Positions 7,965 to 17,176 of a stretch of 64,000 bases of DNA are shown piece after piece. This DNA is from Burkholderia pyrrocinia (GTDB taxonomy: Bacteria > Pseudomonadota > Gammaproteobacteria > Burkholderiales > Burkholderiaceae). A model generated the notes under the pieces. That model ran no database searches. It worked only from the letters and a program-made list of their open reading frames with translations, and was not told the DNA's origin. The stretch lies in assembly GCF_003330765.1 (NCBI RefSeq), contig NZ_CP024903.1:3162001-3226000 (forward strand). Reading direction: 5' to 3'. Made by a program: the position numbers and the translations under genes. Each line of letters begins with the position of its first letter. The stretch's first letter is position 1.

Positions 7965-8912
7965 ATGGCACTACGCACCCTCGGCACGTCCAACATCCAG
8001 GTCTCGCCGCTCGCCTTCGGCGGCAACGTCTTCGGCTGGACCGTCGACGAGAACGCATCGTTTGCGCTGCTCGATGCGCTCGCCGACACCGGCATCAACT
8101 TCATCGACACGGCCGACGTCTATTCGGCCTGGGCGCCCGGCAACAGCGGCGGCGAATCGGAAACGATCATCGGCAAGTGGCTCAAGCGCTCCGGCAAGCG
8201 CGAACAGGTCGTGATCGCGACCAAGGTCGGCCTGCTGGCCGCACGCGCGGGGCTGACGAAGGACAACATCCTGAAGGCCGCAGACGATTCGCTGCGCCGC
8301 CTGCAGACCGACTACATCGACCTGTATTTCTCGCACCGCGATCTCGCCGATACGGCCCCGCTCGAAGAAACGCTCGGCGCGTACCAGGCGCTGATCGACG
8401 CGGGCAAGGTGCGTATCATCGGCGCATCGAACTACAGCGGCGCGCGCCTGCGCGAAGCCGCCGACATCAGCCGGCGCGACGGCCTGCCCGCTTACCAGGT
8501 CATCCAGCCCGAATACAACCTGATCGACCGCGCCGACTACGAACGCGATCTCGAACCGGTCGTGCGCGACCTGAAGCTCGGCGTCGTCAACTACTACGCG
8601 CTCGCGAGCGGCTTCCTGTCGGGCAAATACCGCAGCGAGGCCGACCTGAAGAAGAGCGTGCGCGGCGATCGCGTCGCCGGCTATCTGGACGAACGCGGCC
8701 TGCGCATACTCGCGGCACTCGACGCCGTTTCGGCCCGGCACGGTACGCAGCCGGCCGCGATCGCGCTCGCGTGGCAGATCGCCCGACCGACGATCACCGC
8801 GCCGATCGCGAGCGCGACGTCGCTCGCACAGCTCGAATCGCTCGGCGAAGCGATCCGCGTCCGGCTCGATCAGGACGACATCCGCCAGATCGACGAGGCC
8901 AGCGCAACCTGA
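7965..8912 (+). CDS. Aldo/keto reductase
   Basis: A 315-aa (alpha/beta)8-barrel NAD(P)H-dependent carbonyl reductase. The catalytic tetrad is intact: Asp48 and Tyr53 (FIDTADVYSAW), Lys87 (IATKVG) and His124 (YFSHRD). The C-terminal cofactor-binding region has APIASATSLAQLESL. The sequence is of the voltage-gated-K-channel-beta/YajO-type class. The start chosen follows GGAGCAGAAC; upstream in-frame extension is not protein-like. No neighbours suggest a specific substrate; a general detoxifying aldehyde reductase is the safest reading. Confidence 0.92.
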   Translation: MALRTLGTSNIQVSPLAFGGNVFGWTVDENASFALLDALADTGINFIDTADVYSAWAPGNSGGESETIIGKWLKRSGKREQVVIATKVGLLAARAGLTKDNILKAADDSLRRLQTDYIDLYFSHRDLADTAPLEETLGAYQALIDAGKVRIIGASNYSGARLREAADISRRDGLPAYQVIQPEYNLIDRADYERDLEPVVRDLKLGVVNYYALASGFLSGKYRSEADLKKSVRGDRVAGYLDERGLRILAALDAVSARHGTQPAAIALAWQIARPTITAPIASATSLAQLESLGEAIRVRLDQDDIRQIDEASAT

Positions 8913-8976
8913 CGTCGTCGCGGCGGGCCGGTCGGTGAAATCGCGGCATCTCGCGGTTTAGCGGCCGGCCTGCGTC

Positions 8977-9252
8977 ATGTGCACGCCAGTGTCGCCGGTT
9001 GCGCGGATGCGGGAAAAATCGGGGGTCGCGGATGGATACACCGGCGTGCGTCCCGACGGCCGCGCGACTCGACACGGCCGCACCGACCGCACGATCCCGC
9101 TCGCATGCGACGCGGGGATGGTGACGACATCGATCTACGCGAACGTCACCGACGCGCAGCGGGCCGGCCACGTGACCGTCGAATTCCGCGACAACAGGAT
9201 GGGATACGAACAGGACGTTCCGCTCGGGCTGCCGCCGTCTTCGTCGAAGTAA
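8977..9252 (+). CDS. Possible small hypothetical protein (91 aa)
   Basis: Weak candidate inside a 585-bp gap (8913-9497). The C-terminal half (GMVTTSIYANVTDAQRAGHVTVEFRD) reads like a folded protein, and an internal ATG at 9118 follows a G-rich stretch, so a 44-aa product from there is also possible. No clear ribosome-binding site at 8977 and no recognised family. The remainder of the gap (9253-9497) is the upstream region of the AraC gene and shows nothing else. Confidence 0.25.
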   Translation: MCTPVSPVARMREKSGVADGYTGVRPDGRATRHGRTDRTIPLACDAGMVTTSIYANVTDAQRAGHVTVEFRDNRMGYEQDVPLGLPPSSSK

Positions 9253-9497
9253 GCCCGCGACACCTGTCGGCAGCGCGTGGCGAAACACGCACCAACGCGC
9301 ACCGCATAGCCGAAATTCGCACCTGCGTTTTGACTGGCACGGCCGCTTCCGTTGACTGGACCGGACATCGATCGCGCTTGCAGCCGCAACGCCCCGCTGC
9401 AAGCGCGTCGCGCGCCCGCCCCGGGTCTTCCACGGATTGACCGCGGCATTCGACGTGCCCGAGACTGCGCCGCTCGGGCGGTCATTGGGAGAACGTC

Positions 9498-10466
9498 ATG
9501 CCGGACACCAGCACGGGGATCGTCACGATCTCGACGCGCGCCGTACGCGGCGCCGAGCGCGTCGACTTCTGGGTCGACCAGGTCGCCCGCACGCTCGTGA
9601 AGATCGAATGCAGCGGCAAGTCGTCCGAAGGCATCGACGCGACGCTGCGCAAGCGCGATCTCGGGCTGTTCAGCGCATGCGACATCGTCGCGAACCGGCA
9701 CGCGGTCGTGCGCACGCCGCACAACATCCATGCAGACCAGCGCGACGCCGTGTTCGTCTGCCTGATGCACGCAGGCCAAGGCTATACGTTCCAGGACGTC
9801 GACTGCATGCAGCATGCGCCCGGCGATCTCGTCCTTTACGACACGTCGATGCCGTACGGGCACGGCTTTCCCGCCGACATGGCGATGACCGTGCTCGACG
9901 TGCCGCGCGACGTGTTCGAGGCGCGTGTCGGCCCGTGGCGCTACCGCAGTCTCGTCAAGATCGACCGCGGCGACGGCGTCGCGTCGTGGGCCGTGCGGCA
10001 GGTGTATGCGCTGCTCGCCGCCCCGCAGGAGCCGACGCCCGACGCGCGCGAACGGCGCGCCGCCGCGATACTCGACCTGGTGCAGTCGATGCTGCGGCTG
10101 CGCGACGGCGACGCGTCGCCGACCAAGTCGACCGTCCATACGCTGTCGCGCGCGAAAGCCTTCATCGACAGCCATCTCGCCGACGACGATCTCGACAGCC
10201 AGTCGGTGAGCCGCGCGATCAACCTGTCGCCGCGCCAGCTCGCGCGCGTGTTCGAGATCGAAGGGATGCCGCTCACGCGCTACATCCTCGCGCGGCGGCT
10301 CGAACGCTGCCGCGCCGACCTGCGCGACCGGTCGCTGAAGCACCTGACGGTCAGCGAAATCGCGTTCCGCTGGGGCTTCAACAACAGCGCGCACTTCAGC
10401 CGCAGCTATCGCGCGCGCTTCGGCGAGACGCCGAGCGACACCCGCGCGCCGGCCGATGCGCGATAA
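9498..10466 (+). CDS. AraC-family transcriptional regulator (first of a related pair)
   Basis: A 322-aa regulator with an N-terminal AraC-binding-like sensor domain (residues ~1-180, with the GDLVLYDTSMPYGHGF strand pair) and a C-terminal double HTH (SQSVSRAINLSPRQLARVFE and LTVSEIAFRWGFNNSAHFSRSYRARFG). It lies upstream of, and in the same direction as, a GMC oxidoreductase gene. A second AraC gene at 12238-13218 has the same architecture and clear sequence similarity (VVYDTRVPYLFGF; FRWGFSSQAHFSRAIRERYG), so the two are paralogues. Its likely target is the promoter with paired GGTC repeats just downstream at 10530-10557. Confidence 0.92.
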   Translation: MPDTSTGIVTISTRAVRGAERVDFWVDQVARTLVKIECSGKSSEGIDATLRKRDLGLFSACDIVANRHAVVRTPHNIHADQRDAVFVCLMHAGQGYTFQDVDCMQHAPGDLVLYDTSMPYGHGFPADMAMTVLDVPRDVFEARVGPWRYRSLVKIDRGDGVASWAVRQVYALLAAPQEPTPDARERRAAAILDLVQSMLRLRDGDASPTKSTVHTLSRAKAFIDSHLADDDLDSQSVSRAINLSPRQLARVFEIEGMPLTRYILARRLERCRADLRDRSLKHLTVSEIAFRWGFNNSAHFSRSYRARFGETPSDTRAPADAR

Positions 10467-10529
10467 CCGCACGCTGCAAGGCCCGCCACCCGCCGCTCTG
10501 TCCCTGCGAGGCAAGCACGGCGTCCGTCC

Positions 10530-10557
10530 CGGTCAAATAGGGACGCAGCCCGGTCGC
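10530..10557 (+). promoter_or_regulatory. Candidate AraC-type operator upstream of the GMC gene
   Basis: CGGTCAA, then 9 nt, then CAGCCCGGTC: two GGTC half-sites 21 bp apart in direct orientation, about two helical turns, 60-90 bp before the GMC start. The same arrangement (CGGTCAA-N10-CAGCCCAGTC) occurs upstream of the cupin operon at 13304-13333, beside the paralogous AraC gene. Confidence 0.45.
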
Positions 10558-10619
10558 TAAGCTGGCTTCTTGCGCGGCGGTGCCTGTTCCGCCGCCCGAC
10601 AGCAAGGAGAAGAAGCGGA

Positions 10620-12185
10620 ATGGAGACGTATGACCATATCGTCGTCGGTGGCGGATCGGCGGGCTGCACGGTCGCGCATCGGCTGGTGAAGGCCGGCAGG
10701 CGCGTGCTGCTGCTCGAGGACGGCCCGAAGGACGACAGCCTGTTCATCCGGATTCCGGCGACATTCATCCGTGTGCTCGGCACGCAGCGCACGGTCACGT
10801 TCGAGAGCGAGCCGCAACCCGGCGCGGCGGGACGCAAGACCTACGTGCCGCAGGGCCGCACGCTCGGCGGCGGCAGTTCGGTCAATGCGATGCTGTACGT
10901 GCGCGGCACGCGCGACGACTACGACGACTGGGCCGCGCTCGGCTGCACCGGCTGGGGATGGGACGACGTGCTGCCCGTGTTCAAGCGCGCCGAATCGCAC
11001 CTGCGGCTTTCCGAGCCGTTCCACGGCACCGACGGGCCGTTGAAGGTCGGCGACACGCGCTTCCGGCATCCGCTGAGCCTCGCGTTCGTGAAGGCCGCGC
11101 AGGAAGCCGGCATCGCGTACAACGACGACTTCAACGGCGTCGCGCAGCATGGCGTCGGCTTCTACCACACGACGATTTTCGACGGGCAGCGCGGCAGTAC
11201 CGCGGCCACCTATCTCGCCGACGCGATCGGCCACCCGAACCTGCGCGTGCTGACCGGCTGCCGCGTGACGCGCGTGCGGTTCGACGGCCGGCGTGCGACC
11301 GGCGTCGAATGGCGCACGGAAAGCGGCGCGACGGGTTCGGCCGCCGCACGCGCCGACGTCGTGCTCGCGGCCGGCGCGCTGAGCACGCCGAAGCTGCTGA
11401 TGCTGTCGGGCATCGGGCCCGGCGCGCACCTGCACGCGCACGGCATCGACGTGCTGCACGACAGCCGCGACGTCGGCGCGAACTACCAGGATCACCTCGA
11501 AGTGTCGATCTACGGCTACAGCCACGCGCCGATCAGCCTGTTGGGCGAGGATCGCGGGCTGAAGGCGTTGCGGCACGGGCTGCAGTGGATGCTGTGCCGC
11601 ACCGGCCTGCTGACGTCGAACGTCGTCGAATCCGGCGCGTTCGTCGACACGACGGGCAGCGGCCGCCCGGACATCCAGTTCCACGTGCTGCCGACGCTCG
11701 TCGGCGACGTCGATCGCGAACCGCTGCCCGGCCACGGCCTGTCGATCAACCCGTGCCTGCTCAGGCCGCGTTCGCGCGGCGCCGTGCAACTGCGCGGCAA
11801 CGATCCGGCCGCGCCGATCCGGTTCGACAGCGGCGCACTGTCCGACCCGGCCGACGTCGACGGCCTCGTGCGCGGCGTCGCGCTCGCCCGGCAGATCATG
11901 CGCGCGCCGTCGCTCGCGCGCATCGTTCGCGAGGCCGAGACGCTGACCGAGGCGGCACTCGCCGACTACGTGCGGCACCGCGCGAAAACCGTCTACCACC
12001 CGGCCGGCACCTGCCGCATGGGCAACGATGCGCACGCGGTCGTCACACCGCGCCTCGCGGTGCAAGGCGTCGACGGATTGAGGATCTGCGATGCATCGGT
12101 GATGCCGCGCATCGTGTCCGGCAACACGAACGCGCCGACGATCATGATCGCGGAACGCTGCGCCGAATTCATGCTCGCGCGCTGA
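10620..12185 (+). CDS. GMC-family FAD oxidoreductase (choline dehydrogenase-like)
   Basis: A 521-aa flavoprotein alcohol dehydrogenase/oxidase. The FAD-binding GGGSAG (residues 10-15), the GMC signature GRTLGGGSSVNAMLYVRG and the C-terminal catalytic segment (YHPAGTCRMG with His460, then SGNTNAP with Asn502) are all present. AAGGAGAAG precedes the ATG. It has no signal peptide, so it is cytosolic or membrane-associated and would pass electrons to quinone or oxygen. It stands between two AraC regulators, and its neighbours are aromatic/alcohol catabolic genes, so the substrate is probably an aryl or alkyl alcohol. Choline itself is unlikely, since no bet genes are nearby. Confidence 0.92.
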   Translation: METYDHIVVGGGSAGCTVAHRLVKAGRRVLLLEDGPKDDSLFIRIPATFIRVLGTQRTVTFESEPQPGAAGRKTYVPQGRTLGGGSSVNAMLYVRGTRDDYDDWAALGCTGWGWDDVLPVFKRAESHLRLSEPFHGTDGPLKVGDTRFRHPLSLAFVKAAQEAGIAYNDDFNGVAQHGVGFYHTTIFDGQRGSTAATYLADAIGHPNLRVLTGCRVTRVRFDGRRATGVEWRTESGATGSAAARADVVLAAGALSTPKLLMLSGIGPGAHLHAHGIDVLHDSRDVGANYQDHLEVSIYGYSHAPISLLGEDRGLKALRHGLQWMLCRTGLLTSNVVESGAFVDTTGSGRPDIQFHVLPTLVGDVDREPLPGHGLSINPCLLRPRSRGAVQLRGNDPAAPIRFDSGALSDPADVDGLVRGVALARQIMRAPSLARIVREAETLTEAALADYVRHRAKTVYHPAGTCRMGNDAHAVVTPRLAVQGVDGLRICDASVMPRIVSGNTNAPTIMIAERCAEFMLAR

Positions 12186-12194
12186 AAACAAAAA

Positions 12195-12215
12195 CGGCGC
12201 GTGAACCACGCGCCG
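12195..12215 (-). terminator. Intrinsic terminator of the second AraC gene
   Basis: CGGCGCGTG / CACGCGCCG, a 9-bp perfect stem with a 3-nt loop, followed on the minus strand by TTTTTGTTTTC. A textbook U-tract for the leftward AraC gene; the hairpin can also help stop the convergent GMC transcript. Confidence 0.88.
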
Positions 12216-12237
12216 CCGCAACTGCAACCTGCCGGCT

Positions 12238-13218
12238 TCAGCATTCGGCCGCGCGCGCCGCATCGCGCAGCGCCATCGGCGACGCGCCATAGCGTTCGCG
12301 AATCGCGCGGCTGAAGTGCGCCTGGCTCGAGAACCCCCAGCGAAACGCGATCTCGCCGACGCTCGTCTTGCGCAGCCGCGCATCCGTCAGCTCGCGATAC
12401 GCATGCAACAGCCGTTCCGACCAGATGTGCTGCGTGATCGACTCGCCTTCGGCCGCAAAGAGCCGGCCCAGATGACGCAGCGACAGCCCGACCGCATCGG
12501 CGACGGCCTGCGGCCCGAGCTCCGGCTCGCCGAGATGCGTCGCGATGTACTGCTTCGCGGTCAGCAGATATGACAGCGACGCGCGCGACGCACCCGCGCC
12601 GTTCACCTCCGCGTCGATGAGTTCCGCGATCAGCGTGCGCGTGTGTTCGGCGAACCGCGCGGCATCGCGCTCGACGGGATCCTTCATGAACCGCTCGACG
12701 CTCGCGCGCAACGTCGCGCCCAGCATCGCACCCGCGCCCGGCTTCGGTGCGATCCGCAGCGGCAGCGCCGCCAGCTCCGCATCGAGCCGGTCGTCGAAGG
12801 TCGTGATCGGGATATCGATCAGCAGTTGCCGCATCGGCGTCAGGAATCCGAACAGATAAGGCACGCGCGTGTCGTAGACGACGACATCGCCGGCTTCCGC
12901 GAGCAGGCACCGGTCGTGCTGGATGAAATACGCGCGCCCGCTCAGGATCTGGCAGGCGAACAGCGATTCCTTCGGCAACTGGCGCACCAAAGCAGGGCTG
13001 CGCTCGATCACGTGATCCCGGCCGCTGATGTCGGCGATGCCGAGGCCCGGCAGTGCGATGTCGGTCTTCTCGACCTCGAGCCCGGCCGGCGACAGCGACG
13101 AGCAGCGCAGGCCGACCAGCGTCGCCGCATTGAACGCATCCCAGTACGCCATCCTGTCGCGCGCCGGCACGTCGGCCGTCGAGCCTCGCGTGCGTGAAAA
13201 AACGGTCGAATTCGTCAC
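12238..13218 (-). CDS. AraC-family transcriptional regulator (second of the pair)
   Basis: The frame is open further upstream, but a GTG at 13218 preceded by AGGAGG with 4-nt spacing is the evident start and gives 326 aa, matching the 322 aa of its paralogue. Sensor domain (residues ~1-200) with LAEAGDVVVYDTRVPYLFGF, then two HTH units ending in IAFRWGFSSQAHFSRAIRERYG. Divergent from the cupin/MFS/ADH/SDR/porin operon, whose promoter it probably controls together with or instead of the first AraC protein. Ends at a clear intrinsic terminator. Confidence 0.92.
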   Translation of the reverse strand: MTNSTVFSRTRGSTADVPARDRMAYWDAFNAATLVGLRCSSLSPAGLEVEKTDIALPGLGIADISGRDHVIERSPALVRQLPKESLFACQILSGRAYFIQHDRCLLAEAGDVVVYDTRVPYLFGFLTPMRQLLIDIPITTFDDRLDAELAALPLRIAPKPGAGAMLGATLRASVERFMKDPVERDAARFAEHTRTLIAELIDAEVNGAGASRASLSYLLTAKQYIATHLGEPELGPQAVADAVGLSLRHLGRLFAAEGESITQHIWSERLLHAYRELTDARLRKTSVGEIAFRWGFSSQAHFSRAIRERYGASPMALRDAARAAEC

Positions 13219-13303
13219 GTCGCCTCCTGCTGGCGCCTGTCGTGCGGAGCGGCACGGATTGGGGGATGGTTCGTCTGGAATTGGTGCGATGCAATGTCCG
13301 GCG

Positions 13304-13333
13304 CGGTCAAGCAATTCGTCCAGCCCAGTCAAG
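13304..13333 (+). promoter_or_regulatory. Candidate AraC-type operator upstream of the cupin operon
   Basis: Two GTCAAG half-sites (13306 and 13328) 22 bp apart, embedded in CGGTCAA-N10-CAGCCCAGTC. It lies in the divergent promoter between the second AraC gene and the dioxygenase-like gene and matches the element at 10530-10557. Confidence 0.45.
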
Positions 13334-13394
13334 AGCAGCAGGCACCGGCTGGCTAAAGTCGAGCCCACGACATCCATATACAAGGAGACAAACC

Positions 13395-13928
13395 GTGGTC
13401 GACCAAGCCGTAGCCGAATTCTGGCAAAACATCCCGCCGATTGCCAATCCGTTCAAGCCCGATGCGATGCCCGAAGCCTACATCCCGAACGCGGCCACCG
13501 ACGACGCGCGCTATTACGTTCCGTTCACCGAAACGGTTTCGTCGCGGCCGCTGTGGATCTCGCCGTCGCAGAACAAATGGTGCGACATCCTGATGGCGAA
13601 GGAAGCCGGGCTCGTGAACCGGCACTATCACCCGCATGAAGTGTTCGCATACACGCTGTCCGGCAAATGGGGCTACCTGGAGCACGAATGGACCGCGACG
13701 CGCGGCGATTTCGTGTACGAGACGCCGGGCGAAGGCCACACGCTCGTCGCGTTCGATCACCCCGAGCCGATGCGCGCGTTCTTCATCGTCAAGGGGCCGC
13801 TGATCTGGCTCGACGACGCAGGCAACCCCGACGGCTATTTCGACGTGCATTCGTACATCGCGATGTGCAAGGCGCATTACGAGAAGGTCGGCCTCGGCGC
13901 GCAAGCGATCGAGAAGCTGTACCGCTGA
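13395..13928 (+). CDS. Cupin dioxygenase, 2,4'-dihydroxyacetophenone dioxygenase family
   Basis: A GTG start after AAGGAG gives 177 aa, the length I associate with 2,4'-dihydroxyacetophenone dioxygenase (DAD). A single cupin domain carries the metal ligands: His77 and His79 in NRHYHPHEVF and His115 in GEGHTLVAF, the 3-His Fe site of this family. DAD cleaves the side-chain C-C bond of 2,4'-dihydroxyacetophenone to 4-hydroxybenzoate and formate. The first gene of a rightward operon with MFS carrier, alcohol dehydrogenase and SDR. Seen: fold, His triad, size. Inferred: an alpha-hydroxyketone is the substrate and the dehydrogenases act before it. Confidence 0.85.
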   Translation: MVDQAVAEFWQNIPPIANPFKPDAMPEAYIPNAATDDARYYVPFTETVSSRPLWISPSQNKWCDILMAKEAGLVNRHYHPHEVFAYTLSGKWGYLEHEWTATRGDFVYETPGEGHTLVAFDHPEPMRAFFIVKGPLIWLDDAGNPDGYFDVHSYIAMCKAHYEKVGLGAQAIEKLYR

Positions 13929-13946
13929 CGCGCGACGAGGCCGGCC

Positions 13947-15248
13947 ATGACATCCCACCCTTCCCCCCAATCCGCATGGACGTACGAGAACAGGCTGCTG
14001 CTGATCCTGTTCATGACGTTCGGCTTCGTATTCTTCGACCGCCTCGCGCTGTCGTTCCTGTTCCCGTTCATGTCGGCCGAGCTGCACCTGACGAACACGC
14101 AGCTCGGCATGGTGTCGTCCGCGCTCGCGCTCACGTGGGCGCTGTCGGGCGCGGCGACAGGCGCGTGGTCCGACGCGCGCGGCACGCGCAAGCCGCTGCT
14201 GATCGCGGCCGTGCTCGGCTTTTCCGCGTGCTCGGCGCTGTCGGGGCTCGTCGGCGGCTTCGCGAGCCTGATCGCGTTTCGCGCGCTGATGGGCATCGCC
14301 GAAGGGCCCGTGCTGCCGCTGTCGCAATCGCTGATGGTCGAGAGTTCGACGCCGAGCCGTCGCGGGCTGAACATGGGCCTGCTGCAGGGCTCGGCCGCCG
14401 GCCTGCTCGGCGCGATGATCGGGCCGCCGGTCGTGATCGGCATCGCGACCGCGTACGGCTGGCGCGAGGCGTTCTACGTGTCGTGCGTTCCGGGCTTCCT
14501 GATCGCGTTCTGCATCTGGCGCTGGGTGCGCGAAGTGCCGCCCGGCGGCGGGCGGCATGCGCAGGCCGACGGCGCCGCCGCGCGTTCGGCAGGCGGCACG
14601 GCGATCAGCCGCTGGGCGCTGCTGAAGGAACGCAACATCCTGCTCTGCATGCTGATCAGTTGCTTCTTCCTCACGTGGTTCGTCGTGATCATCTCGTTCG
14701 CGCCGGTGTTCCTCGTCGACAGCCGTCACCTGTCCCCATCCGACATGGGCGTCGTGATGACCTGCCTCGGCGCCGCGTGGGTGTTCTGGGGCTTCGCGGT
14801 GCCGGCAATCTCCGACCGGATCGGCCGCAAGCCGACGATGATCGTGTTCGCGCTGATCGCCGCTGCATGCCCCGTCGCGCTGATCCACGCGAGTTCGCTG
14901 GGTGCGCTCTGCGCGCTCGTGCTCGCGACCTACACGGGCCTCGGCTGCTTCACGCTGTTCATGGCGACGATCCCGGCCGAAACGGTGCCGCCGCGCGCGA
15001 TCGCCAGCGCGCTCGGCCTGATCATGGGCGCCGGCGAGCTGATCGGCGGCTTCGTCGCGCCGACCGTCGCCGGCTTCGCGGCGGACAAGTACGGCCTGCA
15101 GTTCGCGATGTGGACGTCGGCCACCGGCGCGATCCTCGCGTGCGTGCTGTCGTTCGGCCTCGTCGAGACCGCGCCCGCCGTGCTGCGCAAGCGCGCGCTC
15201 GCCGGTACCGCCAGCCGTCTCGATGCGCAGAACCTCGGAGGGCGATGA
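13947..15248 (+). CDS. MFS transporter
   Basis: A 433-aa carrier with about 12 hydrophobic segments, opening with a cytosolic tail and then NRLLLILFMTFGFVFFDRLA. The loop 2-3 signature is GAWSDARGTRKP, and its counterpart ISDRIGRKPTM is in the second half. The general look is of the anion:cation symporter group (hexuronate/aromatic acid type). It begins 18 bp after the cupin gene and its stop is one base from the next start, so it is in the operon and presumably takes up the substrate of these enzymes. Confidence 0.92.
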   Translation: MTSHPSPQSAWTYENRLLLILFMTFGFVFFDRLALSFLFPFMSAELHLTNTQLGMVSSALALTWALSGAATGAWSDARGTRKPLLIAAVLGFSACSALSGLVGGFASLIAFRALMGIAEGPVLPLSQSLMVESSTPSRRGLNMGLLQGSAAGLLGAMIGPPVVIGIATAYGWREAFYVSCVPGFLIAFCIWRWVREVPPGGGRHAQADGAAARSAGGTAISRWALLKERNILLCMLISCFFLTWFVVIISFAPVFLVDSRHLSPSDMGVVMTCLGAAWVFWGFAVPAISDRIGRKPTMIVFALIAAACPVALIHASSLGALCALVLATYTGLGCFTLFMATIPAETVPPRAIASALGLIMGAGELIGGFVAPTVAGFAADKYGLQFAMWTSATGAILACVLSFGLVETAPAVLRKRALAGTASRLDAQNLGGR

Positions 15249-15249
15249 C

Positions 15250-16371
15250 ATGCGAGCGCTTCAATGGCATGGCCCGCGCGACGTTCGTCTCGTGGAAATC
15301 GACACGCCGCGCGTCGGCCCCGGCGACGTGCGCATCGCGGTCGCGTATTGCGGCATCTGCGGCAGCGACCTGCACGAATATGCGGACGGCCCGCACGCGA
15401 TTCCCGTCGACGCGCCGCATCCGCTGTCGAACCGCACCGCGCCGCTGACGCTCGGCCACGAGTTCTGCGGCACCGTCGTCGAAGTCGGCGAAGGCGTGAC
15501 GGCGCTGCGCGCGGGCGACCGCGTCGCGGTCGAGCCCGAGTATCGCTGCCAGCAGTGCGCGTACTGCCGCTCGGGGTCGTACAACCTGTGCGTGTCGATG
15601 GGATTCGCCGGGCTGATGGGCGACGGCGGGATGGCCGACTTCGCGGTCGTGCCGGCCTACATGCTGCATCGCCTGCCCGACGGCGTGAATCTCGAACAGG
15701 CCGCGGTAATGGAGCCGGCCGCCGTCGCGCTGCACGCGCTGCGGCGCGGCGCGCTGAGGCTCGGCGAGACCTGCGCGGTGTTCGGGATCGGGCCGATCGG
15801 CCTGCTGCTGATCATGCTCGCGAAGCTGCAGGGCGCGACGACGATCGTCGCCGTCGACGTATCGCCCGAACGGCTCGCGGCGGCCACGCGCTTCGGCGCG
15901 ACGCACACATTCGACGCGCGCGCGCTCAATGCACCCGCGCTGCAGCACGCGATCCGCGCAGCCACCGGCGGGCTCGGCGTCGACGCGAGTTTCGAAGCGG
16001 CCGGGCTGCCGGCCACGTTCGAATCGGCGATGCAGGCGCTGCGCAAGGGCGGCCGCGTCGTGATGGTCGGCCTGATGCCGCATGCGGGCTTCGACGCGTT
16101 CCGCGCGGTCAACGACGAGCTGACCTTCACGGCGAGCGTCGGCTACCGGCATGCGTACGAAGACCTGCTGCGCATCGTCGCGTCGGGCGCGCTCGATCTC
16201 ACGTCGATCGTCACGCGCACCGTGTCGCTGGAAGATGCCGTCGCCGACGGCTTCGACGCGCTGCTCGCCGACCGCACGCAGATCAAGATCCTCGTTTCAC
16301 CCGCGCAACGGCCGGCCCGTCGCGCATACACCATCGGGAGTGTCGAGCATGAGTCGTCAGTGGGCGTTTGA
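15250..16371 (+). CDS. Zinc-dependent alcohol dehydrogenase (butanediol/sorbitol dehydrogenase-like)
   Basis: A 373-aa medium-chain dehydrogenase. Catalytic zinc ligands Cys37 (CGICGSD) and His70-Glu71 (GHEFCG) are present, as are the four structural-zinc cysteines 100, 103, 106 and 114. The nucleotide fold has [17 protein letters not shown] precedes the ATG. The 3' end overlaps the next SDR gene by 23 bp. The class includes 2,3-butanediol and polyol dehydrogenases; in this operon it most likely oxidises a secondary alcohol to the ketone that the cupin enzyme or SDR handles. Confidence 0.92.
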   Translation: MRALQWHGPRDVRLVEIDTPRVGPGDVRIAVAYCGICGSDLHEYADGPHAIPVDAPHPLSNRTAPLTLGHEFCGTVVEVGEGVTALRAGDRVAVEPEYRCQQCAYCRSGSYNLCVSMGFAGLMGDGGMADFAVVPAYMLHRLPDGVNLEQAAVMEPAAVALHALRRGALRLGETCAVFGIGPIGLLLIMLAKLQGATTIVAVDVSPERLAAATRFGATHTFDARALNAPALQHAIRAATGGLGVDASFEAAGLPATFESAMQALRKGGRVVMVGLMPHAGFDAFRAVNDELTFTASVGYRHAYEDLLRIVASGALDLTSIVTRTVSLEDAVADGFDALLADRTQIKILVSPAQRPARRAYTIGSVEHESSVGV

Positions 16372-17071
16372 AGGCAAAACCGTCGTCGTGACGGGCGGCA
16401 CGTCAGGCATCGGCGCAAGCACCGCCTGGCGCTTCGCGGAAGCTGGCGCGTCGGTCGTCGCGCTCGGGCTCGACGTCGCCGGTCCGCATGCGCCCGTGCA
16501 TCCGCGCGTCCGGTGCGTGGAGCTCGACGTGACCGACAGCGATGCGCTGACGCGCACGATCGCCGCGCTGCCGCGACTCGACGTGCTCGTCAACGGCGTC
16601 GGCATCAGCCGGCACGCGGATGAATACCGGATGGACCAGTTCGAGCTCGTGCTGAACGTGAACCTGACGTCGGTGATGCGCGCTTCCGACGCCGCGTTGC
16701 CGGCACTGTCCGCGCACGGCGGCAGTATCGTCAACGTCGCGTCGATGTATACGTACTTCGGCAGCAAGGACCGGCCCGCATACAGCGCGAGCAAGGGCGG
16801 CATCGCGCAGCTCACGCGCTCGCTCGCGCAGGCGTGGGCCGATCGCGGCATCCGCGTGAACGCGGTCGCGCCCGGCTGGATCGAAACGCCGCTCAGCAGC
16901 GGCCTGATGGCCGATACGCAGGCGTCGCGGCAAATCCTCGATCGCACGCCGCTCGGGCGCTGGGGCACGGCCGACGAAGTCGCGGAAGTGATCCTGTTCC
17001 TGTGCTCGCCCGGCGCGTCGTTCGTGACCGGCGCGATCGTGCCGGTGGACGGCGGATATTCGACGGTCTAG
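16349..17071 (+). CDS. SDR-family dehydrogenase
   Basis: A 240-aa classical short-chain dehydrogenase: TGGTSGIG cofactor motif, [10 protein letters not shown] with the catalytic Ser, YSASK with Tyr and Lys, and a C terminus ending [14 protein letters not shown]. The ATG at 16349 lies inside the end of the alcohol dehydrogenase gene (23-bp overlap), so the two are translated together. The substrate is unknown; the neighbours suggest an alcohol/ketone pair derived from an imported aromatic or polyol compound. NVNGVG replaces the usual NNAG: the second Asn is kept as VNGVG, a mild deviation. Confidence 0.92.
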   Translation: MSRQWAFEGKTVVVTGGTSGIGASTAWRFAEAGASVVALGLDVAGPHAPVHPRVRCVELDVTDSDALTRTIAALPRLDVLVNGVGISRHADEYRMDQFELVLNVNLTSVMRASDAALPALSAHGGSIVNVASMYTYFGSKDRPAYSASKGGIAQLTRSLAQAWADRGIRVNAVAPGWIETPLSSGLMADTQASRQILDRTPLGRWGTADEVAEVILFLCSPGASFVTGAIVPVDGGYSTV

Positions 17072-17081
17072 CAACCGGCGC

Positions 17082-17103
17082 GTCGCGCCCGTCTCGGCGC
17101 GAC
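17082..17103 (+). terminator. Hairpin between SDR and porin genes
   Basis: GTCGCGCC / GGCGCGAC, an 8-bp stem with a 6-nt loop 10 bp after the SDR stop. No U-tract. It may separate the enzyme operon from the porin, whose own AT-rich promoter-like stretch (TTAAAAATATCC) follows. Confidence 0.5.
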
Positions 17104-17176
17104 ATTCATCGCAACAATCAGTAGTCCAATTAAAAATATCCGACCCGATCGGAAACATGTGAGGAGCACATTGGAG

